Below are positions 1 to 11,675 of a stretch of DNA of 64,000 nucleotides, piece by piece. Below the pieces are notes generated by a model. The model saw nothing but the letters and a program-made list of their open reading frames with translations. It searched no databases and had not been told where the DNA came from. Location: contig OZ037885.1 of NCBI GenBank assembly GCA_964035575.1, positions 310,001-374,000 on the forward strand, in the 5' to 3' direction. Numbering within the stretch: position 1 is the first letter of the stretch; each line of letters begins with the position of its first letter. Position numbers and translations under genes: made by a program. Origin of the DNA: Rhynchopus sp. YZ270_cl-10. Lineage: Eukaryota; Euglenozoa; Diplonemea; Diplonemida; Diplonemidae.

Positions 1-111
1 CCTTCGCGTAGGCAAGAACCTCCTTGCGAGTCTCTCCCCTGAGAACTGCGTTTCCCCCAGAGCCCTAGCAAAGTCCAGTGCCCCTTGCACGGTTTTACTC
101 ACTTTTGCCAT
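1..111 (-). CDS. Possible N-terminal exon of an unknown protein, cut by the window edge
   Basis: On the minus strand an ATG at 109-111 opens a frame of 37 codons that runs without a stop to the window edge (it begins MAKVSKTVQGALDFARALGE). It is preceded by AT-rich DNA and is itself GC-richer, as host exons here are. I do not recognise a family. The fourth and fifth codons read GTG AGT, which resembles a splice donor, so a very short first exon is an alternative. Too short to be sure it is a gene. Confidence 0.3.
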   Translation of the reverse strand, partial: MAKVSKTVQGALDFARALGETQFSGERLARRFLPTRR

Positions 112-849
112 TTTTGTATTTGTTTTCATCCTGTTGTCAAGTAAGTTGTGTGGGAAATTATGGGAAAATGTAGGTTTCCTATAGGAACCTATAGGAAACC
201 AAGGGTACCAATTTTTACCGTTGGTTTATTTTGCTCTCGGGGGGTATCCATCATATTTCCAATTGGACTTTTTGCTCGTCGTTTTTTTTATTGAACCCAG
301 AAACTTAACTCTGAGTTCATTAAAAAAAAAATCGGGGAGAAAGTCCCAGTAGAACCCAGATGAAATAAAAATAAGGACCCCAGGTTACCTTTTGGGGGGG
401 GGTGGTTTATGGACTGACCCATATGGTGAGGGATCAACAAAAATGTTCCCATCTTTCTTTTTATGTCGTATATTTCGTTAAAAGAAAGAAAAGTTTATCA
501 GATGACACTAAACCTCTCGTGTTTAGTCTGATTAGATTATTCTTTGGTCACCTTGAAGAAAGATGGAGTACTGTGTATTGTCAGCGTTCACCACCATCTC
601 CTTTGCCGTTCCGACGAATCTGAGCCTGTGAGACGATTCGGTCAGGATACGAGCATTAAAAAAAAAACACAAAAAAAAAAAAAAAATCCACAAATTTTCA
701 ATTCAAGAGGCCACCTAGTAGCCGCACATTCCTTTGAGTCTTAAAGTTCGTAAAAGACTGAAAGAAGCCGTTAAAAAAAAACCCCCACGACAACAAAAAA
801 CCTGTATTTTTGGAGAGAGAGAGAGAGAGAGAGAAGAAAGAGAGAGACA

Positions 850-908
850 ATCACCTACCGAGGTAGGATCTGTACACAATGTCGCCCGAAGGCTTTGTAC
901 TTAATCGG
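850..908 (+). repeat. Short dispersed repeat family S6
   Basis: The copy carries a small hairpin (CCTACC-GAGG-TAGG) followed by TCTGTACACAATGTCGCCCG. Related copies are at 25093-25140, 29655-29700 (diverged) and 41930-41980, with partial pieces at 9848-9880 and 26938-26960. A second conserved block (TCGTCCTCAACCCT, near 922) recurs near 44731. Nature unknown; it behaves as an interspersed repeat. Confidence 0.5.
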
Positions 909-1675
909 TATAGACGGAGGTCGTCCTCAACCCTAGAAAGTAGCTTTTATTTGTTGATTTGCATTCAAAGTGCTGTTTTGTACACAAAAGTTGCATCTTC
1001 AAAGTTTTAGAGTAAGGGGGGTGGGTTAAAAGGGGTCACGTGAAGAAAATAAAGTAGTTGGCAAAGATTTCAGTACATCATGTTTCAGTCCTAACTGCAT
1101 ACATTAGTCGTAACAGAGGGGGACATCGTCAGTGCAAGACCCTCCGTGATGTAAAGAGATTCAGCCACTGTTGCTATTATCAAACAGTTTTTCCGGTCTA
1201 CTTGTCTTTTCCTAGAACTCAAAAACCACAAAACCAAACGTATAAAACATTTGCGACTTGGCTTCTGTCAGCTGGCAAGGGAGGTGTCGCTACTCACCTG
1301 TCCGAAGACTGCTGCCCTTTTTTTTTTTTTTTACCTCAACAATTGAATATATTTTCTTTTTTGAATTTATTTATTTGGTTGAGCGGGGGTGGGGGGTGAT
1401 GGTGTGTAGGACGTAATAGGGAAACTTGGAACAATGAATACACCTCACATGCACATTTTTGGGGGCAACTTTTTAAATTTTTTGGAATGTCGGATGGAAT
1501 TCGACCAGATTTGTATAGGTATTTTTATGTGGGACCCAATCCCACAAAAAAAAGGCAGAAAAAATGACTTCCCACATTTTCCAACAAAAAGTGCCTTTTC
1601 CCCCCATTTGCATTACTGAATTCGACACAACAACAACAACAAAAAACAATGCAACAACTGGTGCTCCGGGAGGGG

Positions 1676-1806
1676 TCGATATTGACAGGTCGCTGACACA
1701 GGAACTCTATACACACACCCCCTGATATTGACAGGTCGCCAACAGGTCACCGACAGGTCGTGACACGTCGCTGACAGGTCGTTGACCGACTTCCGGAAGC
1801 ACCAAC
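1676..1806 (+). repeat. Short dispersed repeat family S8 with internal tandem units
   Basis: Repeated units of the form GACAGGTCGCTGACA are stacked several times and end in GACTTCCGGAAGCACCAA. Other copies lie at 5658-5702 (truncated) and 26991-27064. Copy number of the internal unit varies. No coding potential. Confidence 0.5.
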
Positions 1807-3153
1807 AACGTTTTTTTTTTTTTTTTTTTTTTTTTTGTGTGAAGTTCAGGCTCTCCGCTAGGATTTCCGATTTTGAAAATATTCTGTTGATGGTCCACGT
1901 TGGTGGGGTACATGCTTGCGCCGCAGGCGCACGGTGTGCAACTTTTTTTTTTACCAACGCCCGATTTTGACTTTTTTGGGACGTTTGAGCACTCACCTCT
2001 CCATATCTTCTTCTCCTGAGCTTTTTTGACAGGTAGAACGGGTCTGAACCACTTAGCAGAACTTTTTTTTTTTTTCTTTTTTTCCCCATTTTCAAAAAGT
2101 TCTGTTGACAATCAACAGAACTTTAGTACCTAGCGGAGTGCCTGGTGAAGTTGCCATCTTGTGTGCAAGCTCACTTTGGATTACGATATATTTGGTGGTA
2201 TATTTTAACTTTGAGATCTGTAAGAGCATTTTATTTTCTTCTTTTTTGTTTTGTGCGTAAAATATCATTTTGACTTTATTTCTTGAAAACTTTTTTTTAC
2301 CATTCCTTTTGGGAACGGAGCAATGTACGGTCCTGGAAGCTCCAAGAAAATGGAGTCGGCGGGCTTAATAGGAAGTTGCCTTTCCTAAACGTGCACACAC
2401 AACTGGCAAAAAAAAAAAGGGGGAGGTGTCGCCACTCACCTGTATCATTATTGAAATAACATTGCTTACCAATGGTACACTCCAATGCTGTTGTCCCCCA
2501 TTTCTTTTTTACCCTGATCTAAAACTAAAGTATGAGTCTCCTCTGGATGCAAAAAAAAAATCATCGGAATAACGCTACACGATTTTCCTCCTTTTCGTCA
2601 TACACATGGTGTTTAATTTCTTTTTTTTTCTTTTTCTGAAAACTTCAATCAAGCGGGAAGAGGAGGAGGAGGAGAGCAAACGAAATAATAATAATAAAAA
2701 GAGCAAAAAAACCCCGAACAATATCCCCTTTTTTTTGTTGTTTATTTCAAAACCCATATTTAAAATATAACTTTTCAGTTGCATAAATCCCACGGATATG
2801 GGTATTTTTTTTCCACCTTTTGCAGAGTGGAGTGCACTTTAAAAAAACAGGGTTAATTGTCATATCCTTTCAAATCAGTTGACTTGAAGACAAAACCCTC
2901 TCGTGAACAGTGTACCTTCATCGAAGAAGAGAAGGCACAAGGATGATTCTTTTCAGATACACCCGAAAAAAAGGGTAAAAATGAAATGATAGTTACGTAA
3001 ACCTCAATGTAAATATACGAAAAGAAGAGAAAAAAAAAAAAGGACACTAACCGGTAACAAATCCTGACCATAAAAATGTTTGACCTGAATTTTTAGGGGG
3101 AATTTGACCTTTTTTTATATTACGGTCAGTATATGTTACCCAAGTACGGTAGT

Positions 3154-3225
3154 TATTGATGCAGGTACCTCCGACTGACACGTAAGATGCCAGCCATCCA
3201 GATGAAAGACAATAACAACAACAAC
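3154..3225 (+). repeat. Short dispersed repeat family S7, tailed
   Basis: The shared core is CCTCCGACTGAC, then GATGCCAGCCATCC, ending in an ACAACA-rich or A-rich tail. Copies: 6482-6545, 27210-27320 (long A tail) and 32823-32890. The one-sided A/CAA tail suggests retroposition (SINE-like), although no clear pol III A and B boxes are visible. Confidence 0.5.
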
Positions 3226-3472
3226 AAAGGGGGAGCTTGTAAGATGAATGCCTCGTTGGGAACGTTTTATTTTTTATTTTATTTTATTTTTGTCTGGCGC
3301 ATTTCGTATTAGTGTCGAGACACCCGAGGATGAGCTCCAATATATATTTTTTTTCTCGAGAATCGCTTTTTAGCTTGCTTGTGTAATGCATACAGTTGCC
3401 ATCACATTATGCAACGCTTCGTGATTGGACCCTCGAAATCGTTTTTTTTTTATATTTTTATAAATGAGATTT

Positions 3473-3599
3473 CCACCTGATTTTTACCCCGCGTAAAGGC
3501 GCGTATAGGACCGTATAGGTCCGTACAGGCATATACGGACCGTCCGTACGCGCCTTTGCGCGCTTTTACGCGCCTATACGCGGGGTAAAAATCAGGTGG
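3473..3599. mobile_element. Foldback/MITE of 127 bp (element M)
   Basis: The two halves are inverted copies. The outer ends read CCACCTGATTTTTACCCCGC and its complement; the centre is built of GCGTATA/CGTACG-type palindromes. A 5-bp direct repeat GATTT (3468-3472, 3600-3604) flanks it and is a candidate target duplication. The same end sequence appears unpaired at about 6119-6138. No coding capacity. Confidence 0.7.
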
Positions 3600-3914
3600 G
3601 ATTTACTAAAAAAAAGAAAGAAAAGTTGGTAAAGATGATGAATCTAAGCATCAGCGTAGTCACCAAAGAAAACATCAAAATAGCTATGGGGGGGAAATTC
3701 TGGACTTTTTTTTTAGCAATCATCCGCACTCATTTTTCCCCTTCGAAATGTGGTTAATAAAAGAAGAGTTGGTGGGATGTGTTTTTCAAAGCCGCGTTGC
3801 TTTTAGTGAATCTAACATCAAAGCGAAAAGAGCAATGATACATTCAGTAAAAAGGGAAGGAAAAAAAGGCAAAGCAAACAATGCAGGATTTAGCTAAATC
3901 AGGGGGGGGGGGGG

Positions 3915-5554
3915 TAGGGGGGTCCGTCCGGCCGTTTTTGCTGTCCCAAACCACTTTTTTTTGTAATAACCCGCGAAAAACCCGAAAAAACACCTCAAAA
4001 CACCCCCAAACCCCCAAAAAATCACCCAAAACCACGAAAAACACACTTTTGAGCACTATTTCGCACTTTTTTCTGATTTTTTTGGTGTTTTTTTCCGCTT
4101 TTTCCGCTTTTTTCCATGGAATTATACCCCCTAATATGCCTATAGAATCCCTGTACTGCTCACTGAGACAGCATAGCGACCAGAGGCTCCTTATTCATCG
4201 TACCGGTGTCTTCGCCGTCAAGGGGTGCACAATCTGCCGCAAATTCCTGCAACTCTGTCTTTGTGAAGAGATGAAGCACTTTAGTGTTGTACTTTTCAAG
4301 TTGCTACTTCTGGGTACTTTGCATGGACCTGCCTTTGTGGTGCGCTTGGTGTATCCTGCGGCAAGTTCTTCCCTTGAGAGATACGGAACCCAACCTAGAC
4401 TGTAGAGGATGTCTAGGTTTCAGCGACAGTGGGTCGGTGTTGTCGGGGTGCTGGCTCCTTCCGTGGTGGCTTGCAACTTGGTCAAGGACACCGACAATGT
4501 ATTCGCACGAATCATTGGTCATAGGAGGAGGCAAGGAAGGCTTTACTGCACTTAGGCACAGGGTACGTTCTCATTTTCAGGGACCAAAAAGCCCCAGTAA
4601 GTGTTGCAAGTGCGATTTTCCACAGCTCGGGAGGTCTGTCAGGCAGTTCGGAGGGATTTAGACACTTCTGCGACTGCCTGAATACGCCTTTTAGGGTTTT
4701 TATTTTGGGTGCGAAATACGTCAAAAGGATGGGGGGAAATACCGATATTTTAAGCGTTGCAGACACAAAAACACCCTCAAAAACCCCCCAGGGACCCCAA
4801 AAAGCTGCAAAATCCACACATTTCCACCTCGGGACCTCATTGGAGGTGGACCGAGGTGGTTTTTTGGTGTTTTGAATGAATTGGTATTATTTTTTTTTGG
4901 TAAATAAATGGTCTTCTGCTAGGCGTTGCATAGCCGTTGCTTAAGTGTTGCATAAGTGTTGCATGGCCTATAAAACCCTCCCAAGTGCCCAAAATGCTAT
5001 TTTTCACCCTACATGGGGTCTGGGGGACATTTTCCTGGGTGTTTGGACACCATTCCGACTACCTTGGCACTTTTTTGGGGGTTTTCAGGTACAAAAAAAG
5101 TCAAAAAAGTGACTAAAAAAAGGGTACTTTTAAGCGTTTGGGGCACACACACCCACTGCAAAATGCATCTGGGGCCCACACAGGACCCCTAAAAGCTGTA
5201 AAAACTATATATTTCCACCCTGGGACCCCACCGGATGTGGACTGGGGTGTTTTTCGGGTGTTTAGAGGGATTTTTGTCTGATTGGAGAATTTTTTTGGTA
5301 AGTGTTGCATTTTGGCCCATGTTGATGACGATTTGATGACGCTATTTTTGGAGATTTTTCATAAAAAACCGATTTTTTTTAACCAGGAAAGTCTCTGTAG
5401 AGGTTGTCAGGTGGTTTAATGGGATATTTTCGTGATCCCCAGGGCGATTTGCGGCCAGGTACGACCTTTTTAGTGGGTTTCTTCACCTAAATTTCAAAAA
5501 AATGGGTTTGGGACAGCAAATCCTTAAGGAATTCCTTCTACGTGGACCCCCCTA
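3915..5554. mobile_element. Nonautonomous TIR element F, 1.6 kb, TA-flanked
   Basis: The ends read TAGGGGGGTCC and GGACCCCCCTA. About 20 bp further in, both sides carry the inverted block GCTGTCCCAAACC (3943-3957 and 5500-5514). TA is duplicated at both ends, as in Tc1/mariner-like insertions, and the element sits between two long G runs. Inside are an AAAACCC-rich subterminal zone and a diverged direct duplication (about 4785-4900 and 5160-5280). No transposase is recognised. Confidence 0.55.
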
Positions 5555-5909
5555 GGGGGGGGGGGGGGGGGGTGTTTATCGCAATGAGTGGGAGAAAAAA
5601 CACACACACAAATACACACAAAATGCTATGGTAAATTTAAAAAGGGCACACCCCCCCAGATATTGACAGGTCGCTGACAGACCGATTTCCGAAAGCACCA
5701 AATATCATGACAACTTTTTGTCACAATAGACAATCCTCAACCTTCATATAAAAGCAGTTAAACGCCATTTTTGGGCGGAGAGACTTTAAAAAAAACATGT
5801 ATCTAAAACTTGTCTCTCTATCTATAGTGTCTGAGGAGGGTGTCTAAACCCTTTCTGCAAACCCATCGCATATTTCCTTATGTTTTTTCTTCCTTTTTTT
5901 ATAAATTAA
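5555..5909. other. Spacer between elements F and C
   Basis: G run, a short CA microsatellite, a truncated S8 copy (5658-5702), AT-rich DNA and the left target duplication of element C (AATTAA, 5904-5909). No gene seen. Confidence 0.6.
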
Positions 5910-8386
5910 CATACAAGTAAAACGGACGTCACGGAAATGAAAAAAAAATGCTCGACCCACTGCCGTCGTTGCCGTGAAAAATAAAAAAAAAACGGCCGTG
6001 AAAAAAAAGCGTACAAAAATTTCACGGCCGTTAAAAAAAAACAACGGCCGTGAAATTTTTGTACAAGTCTTTGAAGGAAGACACAGTGAAATATGAGAAA
6101 AAGCGCCACTCAAGAACCATCCCACCTGATTTTTACCCCTGAAGAAAAGGAGGGTAGGGCAGGAGAGGACCGGTTAAGTGGTATCGCACAGAAAACTGCG
6201 CTGGGTACTGGGTACTCTTGTAGGGTCTTGTTGCCTTTTGGCACATGTATTGTGTCCACGGTGTGTTGTGTTCACTGCTCTGAAGGTGCTGGCTCTCATC
6301 TACCTGATGGGGTAAGTGACACAGCATCTGACCCGCCATCTGTAATCTTCTGGTTTCAACACTGCCTTTCAGTTCAGCGTCCCGAGCGTCTCACAACCTC
6401 TTATTACTCTTTGCCCGAGAAGGATGTGTTTGGACTCACTCAAACCCCGTTCATCACTCTTGTGCCAAAGAAAGTGAAGTTATTAATGCAGGCACCTCCG
6501 ACTGACCCACGTACGATGCCAGCCATCCGGATGAAAGCACAAGTACCCTGCGGCCAACAACAGAAGATGTAAAAAGGAAACCTAATGACTGGCCCGTACC
6601 GTAAGAGAACGAGGGCGGTACACAACCACTCGACAGCCGGCGGCCCACCTTCCGTTGAAGAGTTGTGAGCTTACATGTACTGCAGTTCGCTGCACCCAAC
6701 GCTTGATGCACGATAATCTACACAAGAGAGCAGAAACCCAAAAACACAAAAAGGGGAGGGCAGGGGGGTCACAACATCTCTCTCTTGGCGCCCCATGCTG
6801 TACCGACAGTTGGGCCTCACCCTTTCTCTTAGGGATATACATGGACGTCCTTACAGGCAGCACACCGTAACCCAAAGGCGTGGCAGAGAGACTCCGCAGA
6901 GCGACTCTGGCCTGACCGCTGGCCATTTATGCTCCGGGTGCGAGCACCCATCATAGCATAGTGGGGCCAGCCTGACCCAGCATTTATATACCCTGCCAGG
7001 GTGAACTTGCTTAAAAGAGGGCAGGGGCGTTTAGACCCTGAGGACTAGGGGAAGTCCCGCATACCCAACAGAAAGACAAAGGCTATGCACTGGTGATAAA
7101 GGAGAGGCAGGGTTGCTGAAAAACAAAAAGACCCTGAAGGCACAAAAACGCCCCGCATACCCCTCCTCGCCTCCTGTTTTGTAATCTCTCAGGTAGGAGA
7201 CATCGGTTCGAGCGGTCAACACCTTCATAGAGTTTCTGGAGGAACGGACCCCCGGATGCAATTTAAGGTACAGCCCAGGACCTAACCCTACCTGAAAGAA
7301 AACATCGGACAAACAGTACAAGTTCACGGGAGCAAAAGGGCGGACCCCTCCCTCTGCGCGTTTCTCGCCAACGTAGCGAAGAAGATCCAGAGGTGTCCAG
7401 AACGTGATGCGGTCTATTTTCCGACAAAAAAGACGGAGGATAGTGCGCGTGACCAGTTGTTCAATGGTGTGCTGATTCTGTCGGAAGACTTTGCACTGGA
7501 AGCTGAAGAACACTGCAAATGGTTCAACACAGATGAGGTTCGTCTCACAGTATTGCTGTGCGCTCCACAACGGAAAGCCCATCAAATATGAGAAGAGTAC
7601 TTTGCTCAAGAACCGGTTACAAGTGCTGAAACACGAGAAATATGCCACTCCGAAGAACCCGGAGCACGTACAAGTGCTCAGAAATGCCACACTCCAACCA
7701 CAATGAACAGTGGGGTAAAAACGTGGGCGGGCAGCGGGAGACCAGCGCAGTGAGGAGAGCCAGGAGCGCAGGGCACGCAGGTGATGGTTTGGATAAGTCC
7801 ATTTCCTGTGAGAGTGGAATCCGGTCGAAGTCATAGTGGGGCGGAACAAAGGTTGCAGCTGAGCTGTTCTCCAGGCGTGAGTGGCAGATTGTTGATACGG
7901 AGGCTGTTGTTCAGAGACAACCGGTGTATGAGGATGCTCCCCATCAGACGCTGGAGGTAGCATCAATACTGTCCTTCAGGGCAGTAGGGATAACTCCACA
8001 GTTCGACACACAGTAGGCCACGGCGACCTGCCAGCAGTTGTGACGGAGTGGAAACTAGGATCTGAGCGTAAAGCATTGCAGGCAGGGCAGGACCACCATA
8101 AGTGCTCGTTCGTGTCGTCAGCTTCCCAATCGCAGTGGGGCCAATTTTTTTTTGCACTTTTTATGTTGCTTTTACCCCCCCAAGACTGACTTGGGAGGGA
8201 TGGGAAAGGGGGTCTGGCCCTGTCTACGAACGAAAAAGAAGAAACAAGCAAAAAGCGTGGAAATATTTCACGGCCGTGATCAATGCAAAATTTCACGGCC
8301 GTTAAATTTTTCAGATTTTCTTCACGGCCGTGACCTCCCCGACAAAAAAAATTTATTCCCGTCGTGACGGCCGTTATACTTGTATG
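5910..8386. mobile_element. TIR element C with CGGCCGT subterminal repeats
   Basis: The ends are inverted: CATACAAGTAAAACGG at the left, and its complement with few changes at the right. They are flanked by an exact 6-bp duplication AATTAA (5904-5909, 8387-8392). Both subterminal zones are studded with CGGCCGT motifs (5940-6060 and 8265-8375). The interior is GC-richer than the surroundings. It contains an S7 copy (6482-6545), an unpaired M-type end (6119-6138) and a decayed LINE fragment on the minus strand. It encodes no recognisable transposase, so it is probably nonautonomous. Confidence 0.7.
7700..8160 (-). pseudogene. Decayed LINE ORF2 fragment, kin of the OTU-LINE
   Basis: Translated on the minus strand, 8150-7980 gives WPHCDWEADDTNEHLWWSC, which matches the zinc knuckle of the complete LINE at 13425-18659 (HCPHCEAQEEDTNEHIFWRC). 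The following residues also match (SDPSFHSVTTAGRS against SDARFNAITSADRT). In another frame, 7950-7900 gives LMGSILIHRLSLNN against LMGSIILERWRLNR. The alignment therefore continues across frame changes: this is an inactive, diverged copy of the ORF2 C-terminal region. GC-rich sequence down to about 6.6 kb may be more of the same element but is not recognisable. It lies wholly inside element C. Confidence 0.7.
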
Positions 8387-8474
8387 AATTAATTTGATAA
8401 ACTATTTTTTGGGGGTTTTTTTCGCATAGCTGCAAGTAGTCAGCGCAATTCTAAATCGGGGGAAGGGGGGGGAG

Positions 8475-9671
8475 CAGTGATGCAAGGTGGGTTTTTTTGC
8501 TGGGTTTTTTTGGGTTTTTTCAAAACCAGTTTTTTCGGGTTTTTATGGGTTTTTTGACTTTCTGGTTTTTGGTAGGGTATTCGTGAATTTTTAACACTGG
8601 CGGCATGCTTCCCAGCACACACAAGTGCATAGAAAAAATGCCTTGGAAAACATGCAATCTGTGGTGGTCAAAAGTGCAAAATTCCTTCGCCAATTGGTTT
8701 TTTGGGTGTTTGTTATACCTGGAGAATATGGTCAGATCACTCATCATACCACCTGTGGTATGGTCACATACAGGTACCAGACCCCAAAAACACCACTTTT
8801 CAGGCCATTTTTGACCTGAAAAACCAGTTCATACAGGCACCAGCCAGTTGTACTGTATTAATGTGGGCAGTGAAGCTGCCCAGCACGCACCCTCCATTTT
8901 CAGCCAAAAGAGTGTGTCTTTGGACACCCACGGTAAAGGACAACAATGTGTATCGCCACTATTCTGCCTCATTGCGGTACTAACCTGCATTTTTGGTGTT
9001 TTAGGCGGTGGCCCAAATTTACAAAGAAAAAACGAAAAAACCCACGAAATTTACACAAAAATCTACAATATCACAACCCAAAACGCAACAAAATGTACGA
9101 AAATCAGGAAAACGCACAAAATCTTTAAAAATTCACAACATTGCACCGCTTTTTGGTTTGCGTGACGAAAGGAGCACGCGCGGGTCACACTCATTGCTCA
9201 CCGAGAAGATGGTGCCACCGGGTGTTTTTGGGGTTTAAACGTGGGTTACGTGGTACTGCAGTGGAACCACCCTTCTGACACCGGAATCACGTTTCCTACC
9301 CCACATACCTGGGTATAGACTCAAAAAACCCACCAAAAGAGGTGAAACTCCAGCTGTTGTAGCTGTAGGTGCACACGTAACAGAAGGTTTATACACGTAA
9401 ACTCATGACACTAAAATTCTTCAGAAACCGAAGAGAAAAGTCTGACTTAGAAGTCAATTTTAGGTGGTTAAACTCCACCAAAAAAAAATGTCCGACCCCG
9501 CAATTTTTTCAGATCGCTCCGAAAATTCATATTTGCGATGTTTTGAGCAAAAAAAATCACACTCCACGCCCCAAAAGCAAAATATAATGCGGTGGGTTTT
9601 TATGGTTTTTTTTGGGTTTTTATGGGTTTTTTTGGTTTTTTTGTTTGGGACCCTGGATTCCTGCATCACTG
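8475..9671. mobile_element. hAT-like nonautonomous element E
   Basis: Inverted ends CAGTGATGCA(A)GG and CCTGCATCACTG are flanked by an exact 8-bp duplication GGGGGGAG (8467-8474, 9672-9679). CAGTG-type ends with an 8-bp duplication are the hAT signature. Both subterminal zones consist of GGGTTTTTTT-type units in the same orientation. The interior is AT-rich, with no transposase frame recognised. Confidence 0.72.
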
Positions 9672-9679
9672 GGGGGGAG

Positions 9680-9937
9680 GTGGGAGATGGTATGCATTTT
9701 GTTGCTGTATTTTAGCTCACCCAAACCGTCCTCCACAACACTACCCAAGAAATATGAGAGAGTGTATGCGGAAGCGTCAACGCATCAACGAAGTGAGGAA
9801 ACAGCATTTATTTTTTTTTTATTGACACTTTTCACCAAAAGAGGTGGGTTCTTCAAAATGTCGCCCAAAGGGCTGAAGGAAGTTTTTCAGAATCACCTCA
9901 CACACCTTATTGCGTAAGGAGTGAGGCAGAGATGTGA

Positions 9938-9973
<36 letters not shown>

Positions 9974-10880
9974 AAAAGGAAAAACTTCCGACATTCCTCC
10001 CCACTTTATAAAGCGTGACACACGTATTGGTATATTATAGTATTTTAAAGGGTGTTCTGGTGGGATAAAAATCACTCCAAAGAACGCTTGATATTTGTTG
10101 ATTTTTGTTCGTACTTGTTTGGTCCTGATATATCACTCTGCCTGCAGATTTTTTTTTTCTGTTTTCTGTTTTCGCAAGAAAAAGAAAAAAAACAACAAGA
10201 ACCGGATTATTATTATATTTGTCGACGTTGCAATCTTCTAAAGATCCTTTACATTATATGCAGGTTCCTATAACAGTGTTGGAGCAAGGTCTGAACATAG
10301 GCAACCCAAGAGGTCGGCACTTCATTGTAGACGGCACTTCGTCCCTTCTTTATGACTGGCCTTTTGGCTGACACAATGCCACAATGCTGTGCAATCCTGT
10401 TGCTATTTAGAAGACGTTTTGGCAACGTTTTGTATTTCTCTCGCAATATTAATACTTTGTTTTTAGGGTGCAGATGAAGAAGAAGAACGGAAAAAAAAAA
10501 AAAAACGCTTAAAAGATGAAGGTGCCTCACCCAGCACACATCTTTTCCAAAGAGAAAAAAAATGAATAAATAAATCGAGGAGTGGAGAGAACCCCCCTCC
10601 CTCCCTGAGGGAGGGGCACAACAAAATAACAAGGAACAGCTTTTTTATGAAAGATAAAAAGGGTGGGAAAAGGGGGGGTGTGGGGAGCAGGAGAGACAGG
10701 TATCCCTCATCTGAGATACACATGCCGAGAACGGCAAAAAAAAAAGACAAAAAAAAAATCGCTTTTTGTTTTTTTTTTGATAATCTGTGAGTTCCGCACA
10801 GTCTTCACTTTGTTTATCTAAGAAGGCTTGGACTGTAGTCCCCGGAGGACTAAATAGCCCCCCTAATCTAATACCCCAAA
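9680..10880. other. Gene-free stretch with one exon-like frame
   Basis: Mostly low-complexity DNA with a 31-base A run near 9940-9971. A minus-strand frame at 10249-10470 has normal codon texture (…REKYKTLPKRLLNSN…QTLLQHCYRNL) and ends at a stop. I recognise no family, and it may be a relic of a gene or transposon. Confidence 0.4.
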
Positions 10881-11489
10881 TACAGTGTGTCCCAGAATTA
10901 ATGTCACCTGGCGACACTTTTGTAAAAATATGCAAAAGTGGACAAATTTTGTGACAGTTTTCACCTTGTCGTGAATAAAAAGTGTGTAGGGGGTGAAATA
11001 TTTACATTGCAAGAACTCTTTTTGGCAAAAAAAAGGATCTACAAAAAATAAAAGTGAGGTGGATAAACGACTCTAGGAAGCAGGCACGTAATGAAGTCAA
11101 AAACACATTGCCCTGACACTGCTTAACCACCTTATTCTGGGTCTTGAGGTGATCTATTTCGTCCCCTCCCTGGCTTGTCCGAAAAGCTGCGCTCACCAGC
11201 TCAGTACTGCTTCACCCACCTCATCAAGGTGTGCTGTGAAACCACCCAAGCAGCTTCCACCTCATCATAGCCCTTCCCGCCATCAACAATTAGAGATGTA
11301 CCCTGTAGCCGCATCCCTTCCCTGGTGGCCTCTGTGTTCACCACATGGGTCTTGACAATTTTATTTAGCTTCTCTTGTGTTCCTGAATTAAAAAGGGTGA
11401 TGTTTTTTTGATTTTGAAAATGCCCAAGTCAAATTTTGCTTATTTTTTAAACATGTTGCCAGGTGACATTAATTCTGGGACACACTGTA
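10881..11489. mobile_element. Tc1/mariner-like nonautonomous element J
   Basis: It has perfect 32-bp inverted ends (TACAGTGTGTCCCAGAATTA…) at 10881-10912 and 11458-11489. They start and end with TA, the target duplication of the Tc1/mariner superfamily. At 609 bp it is too short for a transposase, and none is recognisable, so it would depend on a partner in trans. The intact ends suggest a fairly recent insertion. Confidence 0.8.
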
Positions 11490-11593
11490 GAGCTAAGTCC
11501 CCTCGAGGGGGGCTCCACCGTGTGTATTAGTGTAGACTGACCGAAGGGTTTGCATATTTGCAGTTGTAATTTTTTGGTAATGGTCATCAAACC

Positions 11594-11675
11594 TTTTTTT
11601 TTTTTTTGATAAATTTCTGGAGTAGTGTAGTTTGCCTCGGTTGTGTTGCCACCAGTTGTGCAAATCTCCACTTTC
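11594..11675 (-). repeat. A-tailed short repeat family S1 (SINE-like)
   Basis: On the minus strand it reads AGTGGAGATTTGCACAACTG, then GGCAACACAACCGAGG, CTACACTACTCCA and TTATC followed by an A tail. Other copies: 20797-20869, 24957-25030, 25882-25964, 33320-33393 (all minus) and 61659-61727 (plus, in an SGT intron). A common 5' end, a common 3' end and a variable A tail indicate retroposition. At about 65-70 bp without the tail it is unusually small for a SINE. Confidence 0.65.

Larger units (their letters stand above)
112..3472. other. Gene-free, repeat-rich stretch
   Basis: No host gene recognised. It holds homopolymer runs, a GA microsatellite (814-832), a hairpin repeat of family S4 (490-554), an S6 copy (850-908), an S8 tandem block (1676-1806), a partial S3 copy (2876-2925), an S7 copy (3154-3225) and a diverged S2-like piece (3308-3345). 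A 29-bp block at 428-457 recurs at 33622-33651. A GC-rich palindromic piece at 1913-1940 matches 21746-21771 in the opposite orientation. All open frames here are short and low in complexity. Confidence 0.6.

Noticed and set aside
6093-6572. 159-codon plus-strand frame at the left of element C
   Set aside because: It runs through an M-type end and an S7 repeat copy, so it is repeat read-through rather than a protein gene.
7031-7966. 311-codon minus-strand frame as a gene
   Set aside because: Alignment to the complete LINE shows the related reading frame lies in other registers; this frame is incidental within a decayed LINE fragment.
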